Shown here piece by piece: positions 16,891 through 24,945 of a stretch of 64,000 bases of DNA (positions are counted from its first letter, which is position 1; each line of letters starts with the position of its first letter). Under the pieces are notes generated by a model. The model worked only from the letters and a program-made list of their open reading frames with translations, had not been told where the DNA came from and did no database searches. Both the position numbers and the translations under genes were made by a program. The stretch is from Streptomyces sp. GESEQ-4 (GTDB lineage Bacteria > Actinomycetota > Actinomycetes > Streptomycetales > Streptomycetaceae): positions 1-64,000 of the forward strand of contig NZ_JAFFSU010000020.1 in assembly GCF_017948455.1 (NCBI RefSeq). The letters are read 5' to 3'.

Positions 16891-18150
16891 TCAGTGTGCC
16901 GATGCTGGCGGGTCGTTCGGCTGCTTCCGGCCGGGAGCAGCTGCGTCGGTTTCGGACGCTGGTGTCGTGCGGAGTGACGGTTGTCGCCTGCCTCGCTGTG
17001 CCGACAGGACGATCTCCAGCATGAGGAAGGCGGTGATCAGGAGGAGTGCCACGGCCGGCAGGAGATGACGGGCGAGAAGGGCCAGGGCGCCGAGCAGGGT
17101 GAGGTTGGGCAGCAGCCAGGTGAATACCTGGGTGAGGGGGTATCGGATCTGGGTGAGCCCGAGGATGGCGTTGTTCGTCAGGTAGATCGCCAGTGCGGCG
17201 GTGCAGAGCCGGAGCGAGGCGCCGGCGTGGTGGCCTTGGGCAGCGGCAGTTACCAGGCCGCCGAGTCCGGCGGCGAAGGCTGTAAGGGCGGCAACGGGCA
17301 GGAAGTGCCCGATGACGAAGATGGACCTGGTGAGGCGGAACGCCTCGTCGGGACGTGACGTCATGGTCTTTTCGGCTACCGCGGAGCCGAAGTCGAAGTA
17401 GAGCCACCACAGCGTGGCGAGGACGAGGAAGGCGGCCAGACCGGTGATCACAGCCGCCGGGGTGGCTTCTGCCTGGGCGATCGAGGCAATGATCAGCGCG
17501 ATGCCTTCGCCGAGCACGATGATGATGAACAGCCCGAAGCGTTCGACAAGGTGGCTGCTCTCGATGCGGCCCTCTGTCAGCCAGCGTTGGACTTGTGAGG
17601 CGCCCCGGGAGCGCCCCAGCCACGGGGTGATTTCGATCAGGAGCCCGGCCAGCCACAGGAGATAGGTGAGGGGCGGCTGCACCATGATGGATCCCGCCCA
17701 TAGTGCGGCCGAGATCAGCAGAGGCCAGTTGGATCCGCCCGCGGGCACTTTGCCGCGCAGGACCAACCGGAGGGTGAGCAGGACGATCCGGGTGGCGACG
17801 TAGGCGCCGGCGTACATGGCCTGGTCGCCGTGGGCGGCCGGGGTCGCCGCGGCGGCCATCACCAGCAGGGCCGCCATCTGTGCCAGCAAGGTGATCCGGC
17901 GCTCGATGCCGCCCTCTCCGGTCAGGTTGGAGTACAGCGTCGATTCGACCCATACCCACCATGCGGGCAGGAACAGTGCCAGCATCCGCAGCGCGGCTTC
18001 CCAGCCGGGGTGCTCCACGAGCGGATGGGCGAGCTGCGCGACGAGGGCGACGAACAGCAGGTCGTAGAAGAGTTCCAGCCAGCCGGCATGCCGTTCGCCC
18101 ACTGCGGTGACGCGAGCATCGTGGTCTGGCGGGTGGTCGCTCGCGGCCAT
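16891..18150 (-). CDS. LtrA family (low temperature requirement A) membrane protein
   Basis: 419 residues with about ten to eleven predicted membrane segments. The family signature is at the front: ERHAGWLELFYDLLFVALVAQ, quoted here as ERHAGWLELFYDLLF plus VALVAQ, and ERFGLFIIIVLGEGI in the middle. The N-terminal 20 and C-terminal 40 residues (rich in R, P, T) are cytoplasmic-type tails. The family is widespread in actinobacteria; the role is unknown beyond the Listeria cold-growth phenotype that gave the name. ATG 18150 is used. The IS6 element inserted only about 40 bases upstream, so the native promoter may have been replaced or moved. Confidence 0.9.
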   Translation of the reverse strand: MAASDHPPDHDARVTAVGERHAGWLELFYDLLFVALVAQLAHPLVEHPGWEAALRMLALFLPAWWVWVESTLYSNLTGEGGIERRITLLAQMAALLVMAAAATPAAHGDQAMYAGAYVATRIVLLTLRLVLRGKVPAGGSNWPLLISAALWAGSIMVQPPLTYLLWLAGLLIEITPWLGRSRGASQVQRWLTEGRIESSHLVERFGLFIIIVLGEGIALIIASIAQAEATPAAVITGLAAFLVLATLWWLYFDFGSAVAEKTMTSRPDEAFRLTRSIFVIGHFLPVAALTAFAAGLGGLVTAAAQGHHAGASLRLCTAALAIYLTNNAILGLTQIRYPLTQVFTWLLPNLTLLGALALLARHLLPAVALLLITAFLMLEIVLSAQRGRRQPSLRTTPASETDAAAPGRKQPNDPPASAH

Positions 18151-18188
18151 CGTGCGGCCCTTTCTCTTTCCTGCGCGGGGCGTCCGCA

Positions 18189-18974
18189 GGGCACTGTCAC
18201 GTTAGCTGGCCGGTGGGATGATCTTCTGGTTGATCAGCCTGGGAAGGGTCGTCCGTGGGGAGCGCGTCGCTGTCGTACAAGGGGCACCGGTACCCGGTCG
18301 AGGTCATCTCCCACTGTGTGTGGCTGTATCACCGCTTCCCGCTGTCGTTGCGCGAGGTCGAGGAGCTGATGCTCGAGCGGGGCGCGACCGTCTCCTACGA
18401 GACGGTGCGCCACTGGTGCGGCAAGTTCAGGCAGCGGTACGCGAGCGCGCTGCGCCGCCGGCGGCCTCGGCCTGGGGACAAGTGGCACCTGGACGAGGTC
18501 TTCATCAAGATCAACGGGCGGTTGCAGTGCCTGTGGCGGGCCGTCGACCAGGGCGGCAACGTCCTGGACATCCTGGTGCAGAACCGCCGGGACAAGGCTG
18601 CGGCCAGGCGTTTCTTCCGCCGCCTGATGAAGAAGACCCGAACGGTGGCGCGGGTGATCGTCACCGACAAGTTGCGCTCCTACGGCGCCGCCCACCGCGA
18701 GGTCATGCCCTCCGTCGAGCACCGCTCCCACAAAGGCCTGAACAACCGGGCCCAGAACAGCCACCAGCGAGCGAGGCAGCGTGAACGGGCGATGAAGGGC
18801 TTCCGCTCCGCAGGCGGGGCGCAGCGGTTCCTGTCCGCGTTCAGCGGTATCTCGCCCCGCTTCCGGCCTCGCCGACACCTGCTGCCCGCACACAACTACC
18901 GCGCCGAGATGAGCATTCGCTTCGCCATCTGGGAGCAGATCACCGGAGTCGCCGGCCTCGCCACCGCGGCCTGA
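18189..18974 (+). mobile_element. IS6-family insertion sequence, right end not found
   Basis: The left end is placed at GGGCACTGTCACGTTAGC (18189..18206), which has the GGCACTGT start typical of IS6-group terminal repeats. A full-length transposase follows. I searched up to 19365 for the inverted copy (a sequence like GCTAACGTGACAGTGC) and found none, so the right end is missing, divergent, or beyond recognition. The end coordinate given is that of the transposase gene. Confidence 0.6.
18255..18974 (+). CDS. IS6-family DDE transposase
   Basis: 239 residues, the normal length for the family. Short N-terminal helix-turn-helix (SLREVEELMLERGATVSYET) followed by a DDE domain: first Asp in WHLDEVFIKING, second in VIVTDKLRSYGAA, and Glu in RQRERAMKGFRS. 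Replicative transposition via cointegrates is known for the family. GTG 18255 is the start. The frame is intact, so the enzyme may be active even though the right terminal repeat was not seen. It lies between the LtrA-like gene and a truncated acylase. Confidence 0.93.
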   Translation: MGSASLSYKGHRYPVEVISHCVWLYHRFPLSLREVEELMLERGATVSYETVRHWCGKFRQRYASALRRRRPRPGDKWHLDEVFIKINGRLQCLWRAVDQGGNVLDILVQNRRDKAAARRFFRRLMKKTRTVARVIVTDKLRSYGAAHREVMPSVEHRSHKGLNNRAQNSHQRARQRERAMKGFRSAGGAQRFLSAFSGISPRFRPRRHLLPAHNYRAEMSIRFAIWEQITGVAGLATAA

Positions 18975-19365
18975 GCACAGCGCGCAACCGGGCTCCACCA
19001 CACCACGACACACCATCCCGGCATCGGCCACATCACCGCCGCCCTCGACCGGCTCAACCAACTCCCGGACCCAGGCTCACCAATGGACGCCCCGCCCCTT
19101 CGACAGCACCTCAACACCCAGAGCAGTGGAATCCGGCGCCATCCCGAGGCGACACTCGGGTCTTCAGCCTGCACGACCCCAGACCACGGCACGAAAACGG
19201 TCCACCGACTCCGTCGGCGGACCGTCACGAAATTTCGAGGCTCACGGAGTCCTATCCTTGCGGGTCAACGGCACCTTTCTGCTATCGGGGTGTCAGATCA
19301 CCCAATTCCGCTGAATATCCGGGGTTAACAGCAAGGTTGACCAGCGTCTCTCTCCACGCCCCCTG
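18975..19365. other. Junction region between IS6 and the truncated acylase
   Basis: No gene. The stretch 19022..19100 reads PGIGHITAALDRLNQLPDPG on the plus strand, a protein-like run without start or family. It is followed by a strong hairpin (19198..19224) and the palindrome CGAAATTTCG (19228..19237). These could be the subterminal structure of another lost element. The acylase reading frame begins abruptly at about 19366. Confidence 0.4.
19198..19224. repeat. Strong hairpin with adjacent 10-bp palindrome
   Basis: Arms CGGTCCACCGAC (19198..19209) and GTCGGCGGACCG (19213..19224) pair at 11 of 12 positions around a TCC loop; four bases later the perfect palindrome CGAAATTTCG lies at 19228..19237. 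There is no T-run. It may be a terminator-like or transposon-end structure. Confidence 0.5.
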
Positions 19366-20267
19366 CCTTGGCAAACTCCAATGACAGCGCCTGGCTGACC
19401 AACCTCGACCAGCAGGTCACCGGCTATGAGCGGGTCTTCGGCCCGGTTCGTACGGCCGCTTCCGTGCGGACCCGTGGTGCCGTCGCCGATGTCGCGGACC
19501 TGGCGGCGAAGGGCGGGCTCACCGTCCGGGATCTCCAGCGGCAGCAGTTCGCGAACCGCTCGACCGCTGGTGAGCTGGCCGCGGCCGACGCAGCTCGGGC
19601 GTGCGCGGCGCTTCCCGGCGGTATCGCAACGAGCAGCGGGGGCACGGCAGTTGACGTGAGCCGGGCTTGCGGTGTGCTCAAGTCCTGGGACCGCACGATG
19701 AACGGCGACAGCCGGGGTGCGCTGCTCTTCGACCGGTTCTGGCGCAAGTTGCGCGCCGCCGTGCCGTCCGCGCAGCTCTGGAAGGTCCCGTTCTCACCGG
19801 CCGACCCGGTCGGCACCCCCCACACGCTCAACACTGACGCACCGGGCTTCACCAGCGCCCTCGCCGACGCGGTGGCGGAGCTGCGCGCGGCGGGGATCCC
19901 GCTGGACGCGCGGCTCGGGGACCACCAGTACGTCGTACGGAAGGGGCAGCGCCTGCCCGTGGGCGGTGGCACCGAGTCCCTGGGCGTGTGGAACAAGATC
20001 GAGCCCGTCTGGGACAAGGCGAAGGGCGGCTACCGGGACGTGTCGTTCGGCGCCAGCCACATCCAGGCCGTGGGCTGGGACGGCAGCCGCTGTCCGGTGG
20101 CCCGCACGCTCCTGACGTACTCCCAGTCCTCGAATCCGAACTCGCCCCACTTCAGCGACCAGACCCGGTTGTTCTCGGGTGAGAAGTGGGTGACCGCGCG
20201 GTTCTGCGAGAAGGACATCGCGTCCTCGCCCGCCCTGCGGGTGGTGCGGGTGACCGAACGCCGGTGA
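19366..20267 (+). pseudogene. 3' part of a penicillin/AHL acylase gene
   Basis: About 300 residues that match the C-terminal third of the beta subunit of penicillin-amidase family enzymes of the aculeacin/acyl-homoserine-lactone acylase type: NSNDSAWLTN at the start, TVRDLQRQQFANRSTAG, ACGVLKSWDRTMNGDSRGAL, LFDRFWRKL, DHQYVVRKGQRLPVGGGTES, TYSQSSNPNSPHFSDQTRLF and the end FCEKDI. The family is normally close to 800 residues as one precursor cut by autoproteolysis; the signal peptide, alpha subunit and catalytic N-terminal Ser of the beta subunit are all missing, so the product cannot be active. The truncation lies about 390 bases after the IS6 transposase. Confidence 0.8.
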
Positions 20268-20273
20268 CGGCGA

Positions 20274-20305
20274 TGTGGGTCCGTCCCACATGGGGCGGAC
20301 CCACA
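20274..20305. terminator. Bidirectional terminator hairpin
   Basis: Arms TGTGGGTCCGTCCC (20274..20287) and GGGGCGGACCCACA (20292..20305), 14 bp with a single G-U pair and an ACAT loop. It sits between the converging acylase remnant and the acyl-CoA synthetase, where a shared terminator is expected. Confidence 0.75.
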
Positions 20306-20330
20306 CGTCCCGCCCGTATGGAGTGGCCGC

Positions 20331-21872
20331 TCACACCGGCCGCGTACGTCCCTCCCAGTACGGATCCCGCAGCCTCCGCTTGTACAGCTTCCCGTTGGGA
20401 TCCCGCGGCATCTCCGCGATGAAGTCGACGCTCTTGGGCCGCTTGTAGCCCGCGAGGTGCTCGGCGCAGTGGTCGAGGATCGCGGCGGCGAGGTCGGGGC
20501 CGGGTTCATGGCCGGGGGCCGGTTCGACGACGGCTTTGACCTCCTCGCCCCAGTCGTCGTGCGGGATGCCGAAGGCGGCGGCGTCGGCGACGGCGGGGTG
20601 GGCGAGCAGGGCCGACTCGATCTCGGCGGGGTAGATGTTGACCCCGCCCGAGATGATCATGTCAATCTTGCGGTCGCGGAGGAAGAGATAGCCGTCCTCG
20701 TCGAGGAGGCCGAGGTCGCCGACGGTGAAGAAGTCGCCGATGCGGTTCCTGCGGGTTTTGCTCTCGTCCTTGTGGTAGGCGAAGCCGCCCGTGGTCATCT
20801 TCATGTAGACGGTGCCGAGTTCGCCGGGCGGCAGCCTGGTGCCGTCGTCGTCGAAGATCGCGAGTTCGCTGATGGGCCAGGCCTTGCCGACCGTGCCGGG
20901 CTTCTTGAGCCAGTCCTCGGCGGTCGCGAAAGCACCGCCCCCCTCGCTGGCGGCGTAGTACTCCTCGACACACTCGCCCCACCAGTCGATCATGGCCCGC
21001 TTGACGTGGTCCGGGCAGGGGGCGGCGCCGTGGATGGCGTGCCGCATGGACGACACGTCGTACGACCGCTTGGTGTGGTCCGGCAATGCGAGCAGCCGGT
21101 GGAACTGTGTCGGGACCATATGGGTGTGCGTGCACCGGTGGGTGTCGATCAGGCGGAGCATCTCCTCGGGCGTCCACTTGTCCATCAGGACGAGACGGTG
21201 GCCGATGTGCAGGGACGCGCCCGCGAATTGAAGGACGGCCGTGTGGTAGAGCGGCGAGCAGACGAGGTGCACGTTGTCGTCGAACGGCTGAATGCCGAAG
21301 ATGCCGAGGAAGCCGCCGAGGTAGGACTCTTCCGGGAGCTTGCCGGGCAGGGGGCGGCGGATGCCGCGGGGGCGGCCGGTGGTGCCGGAGGTGTAGTTCA
21401 TGACCCAGCCGAGGGTGCGGTCGGCGGGCGCGGACTCCGGTTGTCCGTCGAGGAGTTCGGCGTACGGCCGGAAGCTCTCGACCGTGCCGACGGCGTACCG
21501 GTGGGAGGGCGGGAGGCCCGCCTCGTCGGCTGCCTGACGCGCGGGTCCTGCGAACCGTTCGTGGGCGAGGAGCACCTTGGCGCCGGAGTCGGCGACGATC
21601 CAGGCGATCTCGGGGCCGACGAAGTGGTGGTTGATGGGGACGAGGTAGAACCCGGCCTGGGTGGCGGCGAGATACGCGGTGAAGAACTCGGGCCCGTTGG
21701 GCAGGACGACCGCGAAGGCGTCGCCGCGTTCGAGTCCGGCGGCGCGCAGGCCGTGCACGAGTTGGTTGGCCGCGGCGTGGAGGCGGCCCGCGGTCCAGGG
21801 CTCGCCGTCCGGCGCGATGAGCACCGTACGGGTCGGGTCTTCGGCGGCCTGGGCCCAGAATCCGGTGGTCAC
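20331..21872 (-). CDS. Acyl-CoA synthetase (AMP-forming)
   Basis: 513-residue ANL-superfamily ligase activating a carboxylic acid to its CoA thioester in the cytoplasm. P-loop-like motif YTSGTTGRPRG, adenylate motif EYYAASEGGG (A5), GDLGLLDEDGYLFLRDR (A7/A8 hinge) and C-terminal catalytic Lys in PRDPNGKLYKRRL. The first motif has R where most have K (TGRPRGI). The start is GTG 21872, overlapping the stop of the upstream nitronate monooxygenase gene as GTGA, with GGAAGGAG upstream, so the two are translationally coupled. The substrate is probably a fatty or aromatic acid; this is inference from the family. Confidence 0.93.
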   Translation of the reverse strand: MTTGFWAQAAEDPTRTVLIAPDGEPWTAGRLHAAANQLVHGLRAAGLERGDAFAVVLPNGPEFFTAYLAATQAGFYLVPINHHFVGPEIAWIVADSGAKVLLAHERFAGPARQAADEAGLPPSHRYAVGTVESFRPYAELLDGQPESAPADRTLGWVMNYTSGTTGRPRGIRRPLPGKLPEESYLGGFLGIFGIQPFDDNVHLVCSPLYHTAVLQFAGASLHIGHRLVLMDKWTPEEMLRLIDTHRCTHTHMVPTQFHRLLALPDHTKRSYDVSSMRHAIHGAAPCPDHVKRAMIDWWGECVEEYYAASEGGGAFATAEDWLKKPGTVGKAWPISELAIFDDDGTRLPPGELGTVYMKMTTGGFAYHKDESKTRRNRIGDFFTVGDLGLLDEDGYLFLRDRKIDMIISGGVNIYPAEIESALLAHPAVADAAAFGIPHDDWGEEVKAVVEPAPGHEPGPDLAAAILDHCAEHLAGYKRPKSVDFIAEMPRDPNGKLYKRRLRDPYWEGRTRPV

Positions 21873-22981
21873 GACTGTCCGCTCCTTCCGGCGATGCGGT
21901 TGATGCGGTCGACGGCCTGCTCGAAGCCTCGGGTGAGGTCGTCGAAGACGGCCTGGACGCTGCGTTCGCTGGTCATCCGGCCGACGATCTGCCCGACGGG
22001 CGTGCCCAGCAGCGGTTCGACCTCGTGTTTCTGGATGCGTGAGACGGCGTCCGCGACAAGCAGCCCCTGCAAGGGCATGGGCAGGGTGCCGGGCCCGTCC
22101 GGGTCGTCCCAGGCGTCGGTCCAGTCGGTGCGCAACTGGCGCGCGGGTTTCCCGGTCAGGGCGCGGGAGCGGACGGTGTCGCCGGAACCGGCGGCTAGCA
22201 GTTTGCGGGTGAGGGCGGCCGAATGCATGTCTGCCTCTGTGGTGGTCAGCCACATGGAGCCCAGCCACACCCCCTGCGCCCCGAGCGCCAGAGCGGCCGC
22301 CACCTGCTGTCCGCTGCCGATACCGCCCGCGGCCAGTACCGGCAGCGGGTCGACGGCCTCGACGACCTCGGGTGTGAGGACCATGGAGGCGATCTCGCCG
22401 GTGTGGCCGCCCGCCTCGTAGCCCTGCGCCACGACGATGTCGATGCCCCCCTCCTGGTGCTTTCTGGCATGGCGAGCACTGCCCGCGAGCGCGGCGACGA
22501 GGACGTCCTGCTCGTGGGCGCGGGCCACCACGTCGGCGGGCGGGGAACCGAGGGCGTTGGCGAGCAGCTTGATCGGAAAGTCGAAGGCGACATCGAGTTG
22601 CGTGCGGGCGACCTGCTCCATCCATCCGGTGATGCGCCATCCGGACGCCTCGCCCTCGGCCAGCTCCGGCACCCCGTACTTGGCGAGGGTGTCCCGCACG
22701 AACTGCCGGTGCGTGTCCGGGATCATCGCCTCGACGTCGGCCTCGGTGACGCCTTCGACCTTCTTGGCGGGCATGACGACGTCGAGGCCGTACGGCATGC
22801 CCTCGACATGCGCTTCGATCCAGTCGAGGTCGCGTTTGAGGTCGTCGGGGGCCGTATAGCGGACCGCGCCGAGCACCCCGAAGCCGCCGGCCCGGCTGAT
22901 GGCCGCGGCGACGGCGGGGAACGGCGTGAAGCCGAAAATGGCGTGCTCGACTCCCAGTTTCTTGCTCAGCTCCGTCTGCAT
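21869..22981 (-). CDS. Nitronate monooxygenase / 2-nitropropane dioxygenase family
   Basis: 370-residue FMN TIM-barrel protein. Key stretches: GGFGVLGAVRY near the N-terminus, VVAQGYEAGGHTG with the phosphate-binding and catalytic-His region, PVLAAGGIGSGQQVAAALALGAQGVWLGSMWLTT, quoted in parts (LAAGGIGSG, ALGAQGVWLGS). These enzymes oxidise nitronates or, in actinomycetes, act near acyl-CoA enzymes with unknown substrate. It is the first gene of the pair with the acyl-CoA synthetase. Upstream lie an inverted-repeat operator (23024..23040) and the divergent serine-hydrolase gene. Confidence 0.92.
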   Translation of the reverse strand: MQTELSKKLGVEHAIFGFTPFPAVAAAISRAGGFGVLGAVRYTAPDDLKRDLDWIEAHVEGMPYGLDVVMPAKKVEGVTEADVEAMIPDTHRQFVRDTLAKYGVPELAEGEASGWRITGWMEQVARTQLDVAFDFPIKLLANALGSPPADVVARAHEQDVLVAALAGSARHARKHQEGGIDIVVAQGYEAGGHTGEIASMVLTPEVVEAVDPLPVLAAGGIGSGQQVAAALALGAQGVWLGSMWLTTTEADMHSAALTRKLLAAGSGDTVRSRALTGKPARQLRTDWTDAWDDPDGPGTLPMPLQGLLVADAVSRIQKHEVEPLLGTPVGQIVGRMTSERSVQAVFDDLTRGFEQAVDRINRIAGRSGQS

Positions 22982-23023
22982 GGGCGCAGGATGCCGCAGT
23001 CCTCCGGACGACGGAAGGCCTTT

Positions 23024-23040
23024 TCTGACGTTCCGTCAGA
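23024..23040. promoter_or_regulatory. Inverted-repeat operator
   Basis: TCTGACG TTC CGTCAGA: seven-base perfect arms around three bases, 43 bases upstream of the nitronate monooxygenase start. The shape is typical of a TetR or similar dimeric repressor site. No TetR gene is adjacent, so the regulator is encoded elsewhere. Confidence 0.6.
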
Positions 23041-23061
23041 TCTTTTCTCACCTACGCCCCG

Positions 23062-23125
23062 TTGACACCCGACACGCCTGACATAAAAGTTTCACTGCGC
23101 AAGGGCAATCCGGAAAGATACTTTC
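23062..23125 (+). promoter_or_regulatory. Promoter and downstream inverted repeat of the serine hydrolase
   Basis: TTGACA (23062..23067), a 16-base gap and TAAAAG (23084..23089) make a reasonable vegetative promoter reading toward 23151. GAAAG ATA CTTTC (23113..23125) is a perfect inverted repeat between promoter and start codon, a probable operator. Confidence 0.5.
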
Positions 23126-23150
23126 AGGTGGCTCAGCGGGAGGTTGGTCG

Positions 23151-24938
23151 ATGACCGAAGAGGCAGTGCCTGGCAGACGAGGCGGACTGACCCGCCGTCA
23201 ACTGGCCCGACGGACACTCGCCGTGGGCGGCGCGCTGGCCATCGCCCCGTTTCCCGCCGGCCCCGCCGAAGCCGCCGTACCCCATGGCCGCGGTTCCACG
23301 CTGCGGCACGGCTCCCCCGAACGCGCCGGTCTGCTCCCCGCCCACCTGCGCCAACTCGTCACCGACGCGAAGGCCTTCCTCGGCCCCTCCCCCAAGTACC
23401 CCTGGTACGCGGGCGCCGTGCTGCTCGCCGGGCGTGGCGGCACGGTGGCGCTGCACGAGCCGATCGGCATGGCGGTGCGCTACTCGGCGTACGACGAGAA
23501 GACGGACACCGGCGTCGAGTTCCCGGCCGGGCAGCAGCTCGCCATGGCCGAGGACACCGTCTTCGACCTGGCCTCCGTCTCCAAGCTCTTCACCTCGATC
23601 CTCGCCGTGCAGCAGATCGAACGGGGCACCCTGGAGCTGGAGGCGAAGGTCGCCTCGTACCTCCCGGAGTTCGGCGCCGCGGGCAAGCAGGACATCACCA
23701 TCCGCCAACTCCTCACCCACACCTCGGGGTTCCGCCCCTGGATCCCGCTCTACAGCGCGCCGACGTACGAGGAGAAGCTCCACCTCATCTGGAACGAGGC
23801 CCCCCTCAACCCGCCGGGCAGCACCTACCTCTACTCCGACCTCAACCTGATCTCGCTCCAGCTGGTCCTGGAACACGTCACCAGCCGCACCCTCGACACC
23901 CTGCTCCGCGAGGAGATCACCGCCCCGCTCGGCATGCACCGCACCCGCTACAACCCGCCCGCCTCCTGGAAGCCGAAGATCGCGGCCACGGAGGACGCGC
24001 GCAAGCCCTGGTCGGGGCTGGAGCGAGGCCTGGTGTGGGGCGAGGTGCACGACGAGAACGCCTTCAGCCTCGGCGGAGTCGCCGGCCACGCCGGGGTGTT
24101 CTCGAACGCCTGGGATCTCGCGGTCCTCGGCCGGACGCTGCTCAACGGCGGCACCTACGGCCGGTCCCGCATCCTCGAACCGGAGTCGGTGGAGCTGATG
24201 TTCACCGACTTCAACACCGCCTTCCCCGGCGACGAGCACGGCCTCGGCTTCGAGCTCTACCAGCACTGGTACATGGGCGCGATGGCCACTCCACGCACCG
24301 CGGGCCACACCGGCTTCACCGGCACCTCGCTGGTCCTCGACCCGACGACCGACTCCTTCCTCGTCGTCCTCGGCAACTCCGTGCATCCCGTGCGCAGTTG
24401 GCGCTCCGGCTCCGCACCCCGGGTCGCCGCCGCGAACAACCTGGCACGCGCCGTGCCGGTCCGCCCGGTGCGCGGACGTACGGCCTGGTTCTCGGGCATG
24501 GCGAACAACACGGCCGCGACACTCGCACTGCCCGCCCTCGACACCACGGCAGGCACCCCACGACTCAGCTGCGCCCTGTGGTGGGACACCGAACCCCGTT
24601 CGGACGTCCTCGTCCTGGAGGCCACGACGGACGGCGGAGCCACCTGGCAGCCCCTCCCCTTCACCACGACACGCCTCGCCGAGGAGCCGTGGGAGCACCC
24701 GGCCGGTTCCGTGACCGGCTGGTCGGGCCGCGTCTGGCACCGCCTCACCGCCGGTCTCCCGCCCGCGCGGCAGCTCTCCCTCCGCTGGCGCTACACCACC
24801 GACCGGCTGTACGTCGGCCGTGGGGCGTACGTCGACGGACTGTGCGTGCGGACAGCCCAGGACGTCCTCTTCGACGACGCCCGTCCGGCGGACGCGGCCC
24901 GCATCGATGCGACGGGCTGGACCAGGTCCGCCGACTGA
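23151..24938 (+). CDS. Exported beta-lactamase-family serine hydrolase with C-terminal extension
   Basis: 595 residues. A twin-arginine-type signal (TRRQLARRTLAVGG, then hydrophobic to AEA) directs export. A class C beta-lactamase/DD-peptidase fold covers about residues 55-420: SVSKLF (SxxK nucleophile and Lys), YSDLNL (Tyr of the second motif) and GHTGFTG (HTG triad). The last 165 residues form a beta-rich domain (LSCALWWDTEPRSD, LSLRWRYTTDRLYVGRGAYV) resembling a jelly-roll carbohydrate- or surface-binding module, which is unusual for simple esterases. ATG 23151 follows GGAGG. It is divergent from the nitronate monooxygenase operon and probably acts on an ester, beta-lactam or D-peptide outside the cell. 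Confidence 0.9.
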   Translation: MTEEAVPGRRGGLTRRQLARRTLAVGGALAIAPFPAGPAEAAVPHGRGSTLRHGSPERAGLLPAHLRQLVTDAKAFLGPSPKYPWYAGAVLLAGRGGTVALHEPIGMAVRYSAYDEKTDTGVEFPAGQQLAMAEDTVFDLASVSKLFTSILAVQQIERGTLELEAKVASYLPEFGAAGKQDITIRQLLTHTSGFRPWIPLYSAPTYEEKLHLIWNEAPLNPPGSTYLYSDLNLISLQLVLEHVTSRTLDTLLREEITAPLGMHRTRYNPPASWKPKIAATEDARKPWSGLERGLVWGEVHDENAFSLGGVAGHAGVFSNAWDLAVLGRTLLNGGTYGRSRILEPESVELMFTDFNTAFPGDEHGLGFELYQHWYMGAMATPRTAGHTGFTGTSLVLDPTTDSFLVVLGNSVHPVRSWRSGSAPRVAAANNLARAVPVRPVRGRTAWFSGMANNTAATLALPALDTTAGTPRLSCALWWDTEPRSDVLVLEATTDGGATWQPLPFTTTRLAEEPWEHPAGSVTGWSGRVWHRLTAGLPPARQLSLRWRYTTDRLYVGRGAYVDGLCVRTAQDVLFDDARPADAARIDATGWTRSAD

Positions 24939-24945
24939 CGCCGGC

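Noticed and set aside
18975..19330. Right inverted repeat of the IS6 element
   Set aside because: Candidate GGTGCCGTTGACCC near 19265 on the minus strand matches the left end too poorly to be called.
20457..22421. A 654-codon plus-strand frame antisense to the synthetase
   Set aside because: Gly/Asp/Val-rich text without domains, the usual antisense shadow of a GC-rich gene.
20331..23051. A 906-codon minus-strand frame spanning the nitronate monooxygenase and acyl-CoA synthetase genes
   Set aside because: Only its last 510 codons have meaning (the synthetase). The upstream part is an out-of-frame reading of the monooxygenase gene, which has clear motifs and its own start.
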